From NCBI GenBank assembly GCA_027577595.1, contig JANBRJ010000038.1, positions 82,811 through 146,810 on the forward strand: DNA of 64,000 bases. The letters run 5' to 3'. Positions 41,947 through 52,000 of this stretch are shown piece after piece; within the stretch, counting starts at the first letter, position 1; each line of letters begins with the position of its first letter. Origin of the DNA: Coemansia sp. RSA 487. Taxonomy: Eukaryota > Kickxellomycota > Kickxellomycetes > Kickxellales > Kickxellaceae. The notes below the pieces were generated by a model. The model saw only the letters and a list, made by a program, of their open reading frames with translations, had not been told where the DNA came from and did not search any database. A program made the position numbers and the translations under genes.

Positions 41947-43614
41947 CTAGATGTTCAGAGGACTGATCTCATAGCCCAGAAATACGTTGTTTGAAGTGCC
42001 CTCCCAGCCGCGGTTTCCCGACGTGGTCAGCATGTACCGTGCACTCTCATCGATGAGTATGCTGGACACAGTGCTGCCGTGGTGACCAGGGACGATCTGG
42101 AACGGCACAGCATCACGCGACGAGTCGCTCTGGTGGTCCAAGCTCCACATGCGCACGTTGTCGGTGGATGCGCACACGAGGCTGCGGCCGTTAGGCATGG
42201 CTGCCAGCGACGTAACAGGACCCGAGTTCATAGGTAGACGCAGGGTGCGCAGGGGCTCAGCACCCAGCATTGCAAAATCGTATTCATCGATGGTGTTGTT
42301 CCGCCGACCCACGAAGATGCTCGAGCCACCGGTGCTCCAGCACGCAGAGGTTGCCCATCGCGGCGTCTTGGCCGTTGCGTTGAGTCCGTGTGGAAGCGTA
42401 TGGGGCGCGCGCACGTCCCACAGGTAGCACTGTCCGTCGATACTCGTCGTCAGAAGCACAGGACTTGTGGTCTTTGCATCGAATGTCTGACCGTTGTTGG
42501 CGTTTGAGCCGTTTTCTTTAGGAGCATTGTTCTTCTCGCTACCATTGCTGCTACTTCCATCGTCATCGCCATCGTCATCGTCGCCATCGCTATCTTTAAC
42601 AGCAACGTTCTCACTGGCAGACAGCGCCGCAAACTGATCGGGCGACCACGTCGGGCGAAATTCCACAGAGCTGATCTGTGAAACGTGGCCAGCAAAGGCG
42701 CGCGCGATTTTGCCGGTGTTCAAGTCCCAGTAGAGGACGGCACGATCCCAGCTGCCGCTGACCAAGCCAAACTCGTCAGGCGTTATGCGCAGCACCGACA
42801 CAGGCTTCTTGTGCTTGGCAAGAAGCGCGATGCGGCGGCCTTCGTCGTGGCGCACAGTCCACAGCCCAATGTGCCCGCTCTTCATCCCGGATACCAGCCA
42901 TTCGGCCTGCGACTGTACAGCAATACTGTATACTGGCGACAGAACATCCATGCTATCCTCCTCTGCTTTATCATTGTGGTCCCAGTACGACGCCAACACA
43001 CCTGCTTTGCTGATGCTGTCGACATGCGAGTGCCTTTGCCCCTGTGTCAGGAGTTGCTTGCCTGCCGCCGACGCATCGACGTCCCACTTGCGTATGTACC
43101 CGTCCTCGCCACCCGTAAACACCCACCGCATGTTTGCGGTGGCTGCAGCCGCGTGGATCTGGTACGAGTTGACAAACAACATCGTCGGCAGGATATCGTA
43201 GGTCGTGCAGGAGGTCAGTTCGGGCGGTGGTGTGGGCCGTACGTGTGGCGCGTGTGTAAGCACGGTGATGTTTCCTGGTGGATTGTCCATCTCGATATCC
43301 ACTAGCTTGGGCAGTTCTGGCGATTGCTGTTGTTGGCTAATTCCCGCGCCAGGCTCCCCTCTTAGAATTCCTTGCGCTAATCCCATGCTATCTGCGTCTT
43401 TAGCCAAACTTTCAGTTTCTGCTGATGCTCCGTTCTGGTGCGATACACTTGCTCCAATGCCTCCAAGACCTCTTGCTGTTGTTGCGGGACCTGCCACGCT
43501 GTCTCCCATCCCAATGATCTCGTCAACGTCCATACCGGTGCCGTCCAGATCGTCAGAGTCCCCACCAAACAGCTCCTTATCCAACAATTCGTCATTGAAC
43601 CCGGCATCCGACAT
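41947..43614 (-). CDS. SPT8: SAGA complex WD40 subunit Spt8
   Basis: One exon, 555 residues, starting MSDAGFNDELLDKELF. An acidic N-terminus (SDDLDGTGMDVDEI) is followed by PTPPPELTSCTTYDILPTM and a WD40 domain. Readable blades include WVFTGGEDGYIRKWDVD (about 165), WLVSGMKSGHIGLWTVRH (about 235), GLVSGSWDRAVLYWDLNTG (about 285), LLTTSIDGQCYLWDVRAP (about 392) and SLVCASTDNVRMWSLDH (about 485). An acidic, Asn/Ser-rich insert (about 335-380) interrupts the propeller, as often in Spt8. The protein ends in a GNRGWEGTSNNVFLGYEIS segment. Spt8 recruits TATA-binding protein to SAGA and acts in the nucleus during transcription initiation. The name rests on the WD40 pattern plus the acidic start and the tail; another nuclear WD40 protein is possible but less likely. 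Confidence 0.8.
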   Translation of the reverse strand: MSDAGFNDELLDKELFGGDSDDLDGTGMDVDEIIGMGDSVAGPATTARGLGGIGASVSHQNGASAETESLAKDADSMGLAQGILRGEPGAGISQQQQSPELPKLVDIEMDNPPGNITVLTHAPHVRPTPPPELTSCTTYDILPTMLFVNSYQIHAAAATANMRWVFTGGEDGYIRKWDVDASAAGKQLLTQGQRHSHVDSISKAGVLASYWDHNDKAEEDSMDVLSPVYSIAVQSQAEWLVSGMKSGHIGLWTVRHDEGRRIALLAKHKKPVSVLRITPDEFGLVSGSWDRAVLYWDLNTGKIARAFAGHVSQISSVEFRPTWSPDQFAALSASENVAVKDSDGDDDDGDDDGSSSNGSEKNNAPKENGSNANNGQTFDAKTTSPVLLTTSIDGQCYLWDVRAPHTLPHGLNATAKTPRWATSACWSTGGSSIFVGRRNNTIDEYDFAMLGAEPLRTLRLPMNSGPVTSLAAMPNGRSLVCASTDNVRMWSLDHQSDSSRDAVPFQIVPGHHGSTVSSILIDESARYMLTTSGNRGWEGTSNNVFLGYEISPLNI

Positions 43615-44298
43615 TCTTTCTTCACCACCTAATTGCTATTATAAAGAGACACCAGCGTGGCTGTTGAGATGCAAATATACAAATAATGGATTATATAGAA
43701 GGCTAATACTAGAAGTAGATAAAGTATAAAAGGAAAAACAGAGAAACCAAAACGAGCAGTCAGGAAGGGGTGATTAAACCATTGCCATGTGATCGCGTTC
43801 AGCAAAGCCTAAATCGCGTTTCTGTTCTAATGCCTTCAGCCATTAAAGGCCATCAGACTGTGGCCGAATATTGTGGATTGTTTGAACCACAACTTTGCTG
43901 TCATTGGTCTGCAAGCCGCGAGCCGTGTAAGGTCTGTGGTTCGTTGATCTGCTGTGGTTGCAGTGCCAGAGCATGTTAAAAGCAAAGAGGATATTCTGGA
44001 ATCTGGTACACTGCCAAACGCGAATGCAACACACAGGCTGGCCTATGTGGGAAATCTTCCGCGCCCATGCCGAGGCATCTATGGACAACAGGAGCTTCCC
44101 CACTTCTTCTCTTTGGGCGTTTGCTATCTGAACTCCGTATATTAAACCAATGCATGTAAAAGCCTTTCTTGGAGATATCTTATCAGAAATGTCAGGTTTC
44201 CATAGTATTGGAGAGTATAGAAAAGAGAAACACGCAAGAAAAGAAGGGGTATGAGGAAATGGGAGGGATGAGATAAATTGCATTATTTACTTGATCAC
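43615..44298. other. Spacer between CDS1 and Spt8 genes
   Basis: 684 bp with the Spt8 promoter and the CDS1 3' end. A 146-codon minus ORF here is unrecognised and probably chance. Confidence 0.6.
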
Positions 44299-45645
44299 TC
44301 ATGCTCCACCAGCAGCAGCCGCCGCAGCAGTGGCAGCCTCAACAAACGAGCCGGTGTTCTGCAAATACTCTTGGATGCTTTGGTAAAGCTCCATCTGCTT
44401 ATCCGTGTTAAGCGACAGGAACGACGAGAACAGGCCGCCAACAGTGACGGTCGACACCTTGATAAAGCTCGAGTAGTACGAGTGCGAGAAGACGGCCATG
44501 ATGAACTGGCAGTCGAATCTGTCGGTGACGCCGCCATGCCCAGGGATCGAGTTGCCAAAGTCCTTAATGTTGAAGGCGCGCTTGACGCCGCTAGCAAAGA
44601 ACCCGCCGAACGGTGCTATCAGCGATGCAAACGCCGAGATCGCAAGCGAGTGGAACTGCACCGGCCGAATCGTCACCGTGGCAATGTGCCTTCCAAGCAC
44701 CAGAGACAGCGCAGTCGACACGGCGGCAGGCACTTGGTAGTCGTATGGCACAAACACTGGATTCTTCTCGCACGTAACGTTCGAGAACGCAGTCATGTGC
44801 AGGTTGGGCGGCGGGCAGTACATGAACGGCCAGTCGCTGAGCATTGCGGTAAACAGAAAGCCAAAGACCATGGTTGTGATGCCGCCGCCAATGTAGCCCT
44901 CCCACGTCTTCTTGGGGCTCAGCTCAATCAGCTGGTGCCGCCCAAAGAAGAATCCGAACACGTACGCAAAAATGTCGTTGACGATCACCAGCGCTATCGG
45001 TAGGAAGAACCAGAAGATGCCCTCAAAGATGTTCTCGATCATGTACTGGCTCTGCACCACCACAAGCCCCAATGCCATGTGCGTCCATGCAAACTGCCCC
45101 ATCTGGAACCGGTAGTATCCTTTGCGCAGCGTGCTCACAAACCACACAAACCCAATCAAGTACAGGCTGAACGAGATGAAACGGTGGTGCGCAAAGAACG
45201 GCTGCAAGTGCGCCTCCAGCCACGGATGCCTCTTCAGCGCCCGGTGGCTGTTCTCTCCGTAAAGGTAAAACTCTAGGCATATCAGAAAGTACGCGTTCAT
45301 TGCACGCGACCATGGTAAATCACGTTCCTTCTTAGGCACAGACGACAGCGAAATGACCTCGCGATATATAAGCACTTGCAGGCACAGAACCATCAGCATC
45401 GTTGACAGCGGCCCAAGCGCAATGACCGTGAAGAACCCACCTATCATCACAAACGTAAACGTCGTGCGCTGTCTCCAGTTCCTCCATTTCTTCTTGGCAT
45501 CTTCCTGTGGGACTATTCCGCTGTTCTGCTCGGCAACCTCGTCCTTGGTACTGTCGTTTACCTTGCGGTGGCGGAGCTTGGCTGGGCTGCCCTTCTCGCC
45601 TACCTGTAGGCTTGAAGTTGAGCTTTTCTTGGATACGCGGCCCAT
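44299..45645 (-). CDS. CDS1: CDP-diacylglycerol synthase (phosphatidate cytidylyltransferase)
   Basis: One exon, 448 residues. The N-terminus is soluble and basic. It is followed by about eight spans, starting FTFVMIGGFFTVIALGPLS at about 64. SPKKTWEGYIGGG is at about 242. The family signature is near the C-terminus: SGVKRAFNIKDFGNSIPGHGG, ending in VTDRFD, with the K-D and H-G-G-x-x-D-R residues intact. Cds1 makes CDP-diacylglycerol from phosphatidate and CTP in the ER membrane, feeding phosphatidylinositol, phosphatidylserine and cardiolipin synthesis. Length matches yeast Cds1 (457). An alanine-rich tail (EAATAAAAAAGGA) ends the protein. Confidence 0.95.
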   Translation of the reverse strand: MGRVSKKSSTSSLQVGEKGSPAKLRHRKVNDSTKDEVAEQNSGIVPQEDAKKKWRNWRQRTTFTFVMIGGFFTVIALGPLSTMLMVLCLQVLIYREVISLSSVPKKERDLPWSRAMNAYFLICLEFYLYGENSHRALKRHPWLEAHLQPFFAHHRFISFSLYLIGFVWFVSTLRKGYYRFQMGQFAWTHMALGLVVVQSQYMIENIFEGIFWFFLPIALVIVNDIFAYVFGFFFGRHQLIELSPKKTWEGYIGGGITTMVFGFLFTAMLSDWPFMYCPPPNLHMTAFSNVTCEKNPVFVPYDYQVPAAVSTALSLVLGRHIATVTIRPVQFHSLAISAFASLIAPFGGFFASGVKRAFNIKDFGNSIPGHGGVTDRFDCQFIMAVFSHSYYSSFIKVSTVTVGGLFSSFLSLNTDKQMELYQSIQEYLQNTGSFVEAATAAAAAAGGA

Positions 45646-46064
45646 CCTTCAATAGGTATTTGCAAAAAAAAAAAGGCCTCGTCTTAATTCAGACAAGATA
45701 GAGGTCCAAAAATAAGCCAGATATATAGTTGGCTAAGTTTATAAAGAAAGAGTAAATAACGAGTAAAATAGCCAAAGGCGCTAGGTAAAGAAAAGTAAAA
45801 GCGATGGCATCTCTAGCAATTATAACGAAGGCTTTTGAAAACGGGGGGGGGAAAGAGAGAAATGGCCACAGCTGCTCTTTCTCGCCAGAAACCAAAGCAA
45901 AAACAGAGCCAATCTTAAAGCTCATGCCACCCTGTTGACTGGTGCTGATCATCTCTCGTTTTAGGGAGAAAAATATACCAGAAATTTACGTAATTGCGCA
46001 TCGACAAAAGTGTCCTTATCTATTGCGAGCTTTTTTTTATAGCTAAAAACTAAAGAAAAATTGT
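45646..46064. other. Spacer between Hsp110 and CDS1 genes
   Basis: 419 bp carrying the CDS1 promoter. It holds a ten-A run (45664-45673) and a nine-G run (45842-45850). No gene was recognised. Confidence 0.6.
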
Positions 46065-48401
46065 TTAATCAACATCCATCTCACTGTCGACACCGTTGGT
46101 CTCGGGCTGCTCCTCTCCAGAAGCAGCCTTGGACTCCTCGGCAGCCTTAGGCGTTTCGGGCTTGGGCTCCTCGGGCTTGGGCTCCGCAGGCTTGGGGCGC
46201 GACATGATGGGGTTTGCGAAATACACAAGGCTCTCGCGCTCCTTCCTGATGTCCGACGAGAAGACAACTGGCGCTTCCCACTTGGTGTGCGCCGCCTGCT
46301 TCTCCAGGCGCCCGTCCAGCCACTCCTGCACCTTCTCAATGCGGTCGATGACCTTCTGTCTCTCCTCCTCCGTGATGTGCGAGTAGCGCTCCTCCTGCGA
46401 CGTCGCGCGGTCGGCCCACTGAGCGATGGTGTCGCGCAGCTCGCGCGCAGCCTTGGGCCGCTCCCTGTCCTCACGGCAGCGCTCGATGATCGGGTCGCCG
46501 GTGGCCTTGAGGCCCTCCAGCTTCTCAACGTACGCATCCTTGGTGGTGTCGTCGCCCTCGTCATACAGCCAGTCCTCAGCGTCAGTCAGCTTGATCAAGA
46601 ACTCGCTCTTCTCGCTGGGCTCAACAAACTGCGCGCACTCGCCCTCGATCTTGCCGCGGATGTCGTAAATGTACTCCTCCAGCGAGTTCTTGGCGATCTC
46701 GGTAGCGCTGACCAGATCGTCGGACGCGTGCATCTCGCGCTCGCGCTTGGAAAAGTCAGCAATCGTTGTGCCGTCCAGGCACTGCGACGCCTGGAGCACG
46801 GGAAGCTCAGCCTTCTTGACAAGCTTCTTGACCTTGCGCATCTCGGGCGTCTTGGGCTCCTCGCCCTCCTTGGGCTCAGCCTGCGGCACGGGCTCCTCGA
46901 CCTCGGTCTCCTCGACAGTGTAGGCACTGGTGACGTTGAGCACGCCGCTCAGGTCCAGGCGCGCCTTGACCTTGATGGTTGTCAGATCACCATTCTCTTG
47001 CGCTGCAACGTCCTTGATGTCGAAGCGCGAGATCCACGCGTTGGTGCCCGGTGGCAGATGCGTGGGATCCGAGTATTCGGCCTCAATCGTGAATGGCTCC
47101 TTGCGGTAGAACGTCAGCATCTTGGTGCTTGGGATCGAGTTGTTGTGCGCAAACACGTCCAGGTTGGTGTCGTCGCTGCCGTCGGCAGCCTCCCACTTGA
47201 AGCGGATCGGGTGCGCGGTGATATCGTTGACCGAGAAGTCGCGCACACGGAACACTGGCGACGCGATGGCGCACTGCAGCGCACAGCCACGCGCGACTGC
47301 CTCGTCCTGGTTCAGCGTGTACGAGAGCTCGCGCCCAAAGAACTCGGTCAGCTTCTGCTTGACCGCAGGGATACGGATAGACCCACCGACAAGCTCAATC
47401 GAGTGGATCTCGTCGGCTGGGATGTTGGCGTCGGCGATGGCCTTCTTGATGGGCTTCTCCAGCTGCATCAGCAACGGATCAATGAGCTCGACAAACTCCT
47501 CGCGCGAGTACAGGGCGCTGGCATCGACATCGTTCATGATGTTCTCGACGGTGATCGGCGCCTTGGTGTTGGCCGACAGAACCTTCTTGAGCTTCTCGCA
47601 CGCCGCACGCAGGCGGATCTGCGCCTTGCTGTTCGACCGGATGTCAAGCTTGTACTTTTCGTCAAACACACCGATGAAGTGGTCCGCCAGCGCCTGGTCA
47701 AAGTTGCGTCCACCGACGCTGCGATCGTACGCAACAGACTTGACTTTGAGCTCGCCCTTCTTGAATGCCACAACAGACACAGTGAACGAGCTGTGACCCA
47801 GGTCCACAAAGACCACGTTGCGCGGCTTGTCCTCGGGAAGATCCGTCTTGGTGATTCCATACCCGAGAGCTGCAGCAGTGCTGTCGTTGAGTACACGCAA
47901 GCAGTTCAGCCCTGCAATCTTGCTGGCCTGCTGCACCGCGCGGCGCTGCCGGTCGGTGTACCATCCAGGCACCGAAATAACAACGTCCGACATCGACCCA
48001 CCAAGCTCCTTTGTCGCTGTGTCGCGCAGCTTGCCCAGGTACATGGCATAGAGCTGTGTAGCGCTGAACTTTGTGGGCTCGCCGAGGTAGTTGACCTCAA
48101 CACCCACCTCACCATCGACGTCGCACAGCTTGCATCCAATGAACTGTGCCTCGAACCCCTGCACCTCGGGCTCGGTGTACGAGCGCCCGATAAGGCGCTT
48201 GATCGCCCCAACCGTGTTCTTAAAGTTGCCCATCTCCTGGTTTTTTGCCGGCTCGCCGATGAACCGCTGCTTGGTTCCAAACGAGATCATCGTTGGTGTA
48301 GCTCTGTTCGACACCTCATTAGCGACAATGTCGATACCGCGATTGCGAGCAACGGCAATCACCGACTGCAGATTTCCAATATCAAACCCGACAACTGACA
48401 T
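46065..48401 (-). CDS. SSE1: Hsp110 nucleotide exchange chaperone (Sse1 type)
   Basis: One exon, 778 residues. The start MSVVGFDIGNLQSVIAVARN and NEVSNRATPTMISFG are characteristic of Hsp110 rather than Hsp70 (which has GTT/YSCV). The nucleotide domain contains VVFVDLGHSSFTVSVVAF at about 200 and IELVGGSIRIPAVK at about 330. The substrate domain has a long acidic insert (EETEVEEPVPQAEPKEGEE at about 505). The helical domain is followed by a Pro/Lys/Glu-rich tail ending MDVD. Sse1 acts in the cytosol as exchange factor for Hsp70 and as a holdase with Hsp90 clients. A 703-codon open frame runs antisense across most of the gene; it is treated as a codon-bias shadow. Confidence 0.95.
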   Translation of the reverse strand: MSVVGFDIGNLQSVIAVARNRGIDIVANEVSNRATPTMISFGTKQRFIGEPAKNQEMGNFKNTVGAIKRLIGRSYTEPEVQGFEAQFIGCKLCDVDGEVGVEVNYLGEPTKFSATQLYAMYLGKLRDTATKELGGSMSDVVISVPGWYTDRQRRAVQQASKIAGLNCLRVLNDSTAAALGYGITKTDLPEDKPRNVVFVDLGHSSFTVSVVAFKKGELKVKSVAYDRSVGGRNFDQALADHFIGVFDEKYKLDIRSNSKAQIRLRAACEKLKKVLSANTKAPITVENIMNDVDASALYSREEFVELIDPLLMQLEKPIKKAIADANIPADEIHSIELVGGSIRIPAVKQKLTEFFGRELSYTLNQDEAVARGCALQCAIASPVFRVRDFSVNDITAHPIRFKWEAADGSDDTNLDVFAHNNSIPSTKMLTFYRKEPFTIEAEYSDPTHLPPGTNAWISRFDIKDVAAQENGDLTTIKVKARLDLSGVLNVTSAYTVEETEVEEPVPQAEPKEGEEPKTPEMRKVKKLVKKAELPVLQASQCLDGTTIADFSKREREMHASDDLVSATEIAKNSLEEYIYDIRGKIEGECAQFVEPSEKSEFLIKLTDAEDWLYDEGDDTTKDAYVEKLEGLKATGDPIIERCREDRERPKAARELRDTIAQWADRATSQEERYSHITEEERQKVIDRIEKVQEWLDGRLEKQAAHTKWEAPVVFSSDIRKERESLVYFANPIMSRPKPAEPKPEEPKPETPKAAEESKAASGEEQPETNGVDSEMDVD

Positions 48402-49002
48402 CGTTTGTTTAGGAAAGAAAAAAAAAGCTGAAGAGTGTCTTTTTGTTTGAATCTACTATTAAACTAGCCTTTAGCCACTGCAATACAGGGTAAAGAAGGA
48501 CTATAAAATACTGTAGGAGTTGAAACAGGAAAGGTTTTGCGAAGTGGAAGAAGGAAAGGAAAGAAAAGAGAAAGGACTGGGACAAAGCGGGAATACCTCG
48601 CCTGGCGTAACACCGATTATTTTCTTTGCACTGCTGTTTTGTACATAATGCAAAATGTACATTTTGTGTGTGGAGCACAAACGCTGCTAAAAAAGAATGC
48701 TTTAGTTTCTTCTGGATCCTTCTTTTTTTTTTTTTTGAAGCTTCCAACTCCAAAATGTGAAAAGAAAATTTTCTCCAATTGAACACAGAGGCCACGTTTA
48801 TAGGCAGATTAAATCAGATTAGTTTAGAGCCTGACGAAAAAGCACGTCACAGATTTGCAACAACCTTCAAGAGCTGAAACAAGTGAGCAAAATATATGCT
48901 TTAGAGCTGAAAGAGAATTTGAAAGAAAGATAGTAAATTATATAAAAAGCATTGTAGTAAGCAGCAAAGCCATGCGATGCGCTCAAGAACCGCTGGCCAT
49001 TT
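48402..49002. other. Hsp110 promoter and eIF4G 3' region
   Basis: 601 bp. It is rich in GAA/TTC triplets close to the Hsp110 start, plus one heat-shock-element-like site (separate entry). Confidence 0.6.
48707..48722. promoter_or_regulatory. Heat-shock-element-like site upstream of Hsp110
   Basis: TTTCTTCTGGATCCTTC contains TTC-nn-GAt-nn-TTC, one base off the three-unit heat shock element, about 310 bp upstream of the Hsp110 ATG. The family is heat-induced through Hsf1 in yeast. The site is a plausible but weak match. Confidence 0.3.
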
Positions 49003-52000
49003 TTACGCGTATTTGGAAAAAAGAGCCAGTAAATCATTAATGTCGAGGAACCGCTTGACCTCAGCATCGGATCTCCTGTCCGCGTTGCAGAACTGCGAGA
49101 TGTCAAACTTGGACTCTTCGATTGCTTCCTTGGTCTCATCCTCGCCGTTATCTTCAACAAGCTGCTTCAAGTACGCAGACAAAATGGACAAAGCGGGCGG
49201 GTTGAGCATCGACAGCTTGGTAGCCAGTTCGCCCAGCGCCTCCGACACCCGCGCCAGCGGCACCTGGAAAACAGCCATCAGCTTACCGAAGTAGCCGAAC
49301 GCATTGGGAGAGTCCAGCGCAATGTCCTCGAGCATCTCAGTGAACTCGGCAAGTCCACTTATTGCAACGTCCTCGGAAACAATCTCTTCTGTGCGCAGCG
49401 CGGCAAACGCTGGGAACGACTGGGCGACCTGGGCTGGCCGTAGATCCATAACCCTGCTGACAATCGAAAACACAGCCGACTGGTAGTTGACTTCGGTGAG
49501 CTCCTTGAAGCACTCGATGAACTCGGACTCCATCTTGAGCTCCAAGTACTCATCGATCATGCCCTTGACCTTGCGCTGGAGAATCGCGGACTCCATGGGC
49601 TTGGCACCAGACGGCGCGCTGCTGCGGGAGGACATGGCCGCCGACGACAGTGGCGGGACCTTGGAAGATCCCTTTGTGGCGTCAGCACGCGGCGATACAT
49701 GCGAGTCCTCGTCGTCGTTGTTGCTGAGCATGTCAAACATGTTGCGCGACCTGACTGGCTCTGGAGACGCCAGCGTCGAGTCGCCGCCACGCGAAGAGTG
49801 CGACGGCGTGCGGGCGCCGCCAAGTCCAGATGTCCGGACCTGATGGCGATCGTCACGGTTCCGACGGTTGTCGCTAGATGAGCCGCTGTTCCAGCCGCGC
49901 GACCCGCCAACAAGCAAGCCGAACGGATTGGCTCCAGGCCCACCGGTGGAGCTCATGTTGGCCGTGCCCTTTGAGCGGGAAAGGTTGCCGAACCCAGTCA
50001 TATCGCCCGTGCGCTGGCTCTGGTCATTGCGACCGCTGCCGCTTGGGCCGCCAATCGTGTTCCATCCGCCACGGCGCCCACCATAGCCATCGCCACGGCC
50101 CGAGTGCGACTCGGAGCGGCGACCGCCATGCGACGGCGCCCGGCGCATCGCAGCTTCGGCGGCCTTCTTGCGCTCAGCCTCCTCGTGGATCTCGGCAATG
50201 GTCTTTGGACCGGCATCCTTCACACCAGCATCAACCCAGTTCCGCTGGCGCAGATCCAGCACATCCTTGAGCATAAAGCGGATACGCGAGATCACCTTCT
50301 TGTTTTCCGACATGGCCTTGACCCGCGCAAAGTAGGCGTCCACAAGCGTCTTCGTAGCAGGCTGGTCGATACGTTTGCCAACGGTCGTGAGCAGCTTGCA
50401 CAGAGACTCGGTCTCCTCCTCCTCAGGGTTCTCATAGCTAGCCAGCAGCCGCTTGATGCACTCCTGAATAATGCGTGGCGTGAGGATTTCAAGCAGATAC
50501 AGCTCGCCAATGAAGCGAACAAGACCCAGACCACGGCGCTTGATCTTTGCAGCCTCGTAGTACTCAGCAGACTCCATGTCCAGGGGCATCTCGACCCTCC
50601 ATCCGCTCTCAAACTCCTCCTGACACTTGGACAGGAGATACTTGCGCACAAGGAAGCCGCCAACAAGCGTCTTTCCCTCCCTGGGAGGCAGCGTGCTGTC
50701 CATAACGTTGTTGCTGATCTTGCAGATAATCTTGTAGCACAGCCGTGCGTACATCTGCGCCCAGACAGCCTCGTCGGTTGCCTTTTCAAAAATAAGCATG
50801 ATTAGATGACGAATAATCCGGCCGTCGCTCTCCTTGGCCGACTTGTTACCCCACTCGAGCAGCTCATCCGATACGGGCTCAAAGTTGTCGACTGTCAGCT
50901 TGTTGAGCAGCGAGCGCATGCGGCGGTTGTACACCTCCTCCTCCATTTCGTCCTCGGCTACCGCCTTCCCCTTCTGCAGAGTCTTGGCGATGTAGCGATT
51001 CTCACTCTTCTCAAGCGGCTTGACGTTGATGAGAACATCGCCTTGGCCTGGCGCACCAGGACGGTCTCCGCCGTGCTGGGAACCGCCACGCCCACGCCCA
51101 CGTCCGCGACCACGCGCATTGTTGCGTCCGCCACGGCTCTCACGCCCACTTCCAAGACTACGAAGCTGACCAGACGGAGGACGGCCACCCATGCCCGATG
51201 AGCGGCCCATGTCGTTACGCGCTCTCATTTCGTTGCTCTGGCGGAAGCGTTCCTCCGACGTCAGCGCGCTGTTGTGTGTTGGCGATTGCGTGTGACGGAA
51301 GCTGCCCATCATTCCAAACTCACGAGAAGTCGAAATCGGCTCTCTGTGGCGGCCAGATCCAGACATCGACCGCCGCATGCCAGAGCCGCGGTCAGACGAC
51401 CGGCGGTCATCTGTGTTGGTGATCTCAAAGTGGAACGAAGGTGGCGCTTCGCAGTAGCCGTTGAACTGCTCGAGGAACGCGCGCGGGTACCGAAGAATGT
51501 CACCCACAATGGTTGGTCCGTTGTCTTTGCCACTGTAGAGCTCGACAGCTTCCTCGCGATCAAGCTTGCGAGCAGCCGATGACGGTGTAGGTGGCTCGCT
51601 GAAAGTGACCTGGCGCGACCGGCTTTGCAGTGTCGTGGGTGTCCGTGCTGGCTCTTCGCTCTCGTCGATCTCGCCATCTTCAGCTGCCTCGCCCTCGTCC
51701 TCCTCCTCTTCCTCCTCCTCCTCCTCCTCTTCCTCTTCATCCTTTTCGGCCATGGGCTCAGCAGCAACAGAACCAGCAGCAGTCTCCTTTACTTCAAGGT
51801 CTTTCTTGCTGGTTTCTTCTGTGCTCTTATGTTCGGGTTCGGGTGTGGCAATAAACTTCTCGCTCATTTCTTCGACTGGCTTGGCAGTTTCTGCAGGCAT
51901 ATCGGATAGTGAGGTCTTGGCCAAAGAGCTAGAAAGCTCGTCAGCTGCAGATGTAACATCATCCTTCAGCTCCGGTTCCGCTGCTGCTGCTGTGACTGCC

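Noticed and set aside
43205-43729. 174-codon plus-strand frame opposite the Spt8 start
   Set aside because: Composition mirrors the acidic Spt8 N-terminus; no protein features of its own.
46287-48398. 703-codon plus-strand open frame antisense to Hsp110
   Set aside because: It mirrors the Hsp110 codons exactly in register, is Leu/Arg/Val-rich and matches no family. GC-biased Hsp70-family genes often produce such shadows.
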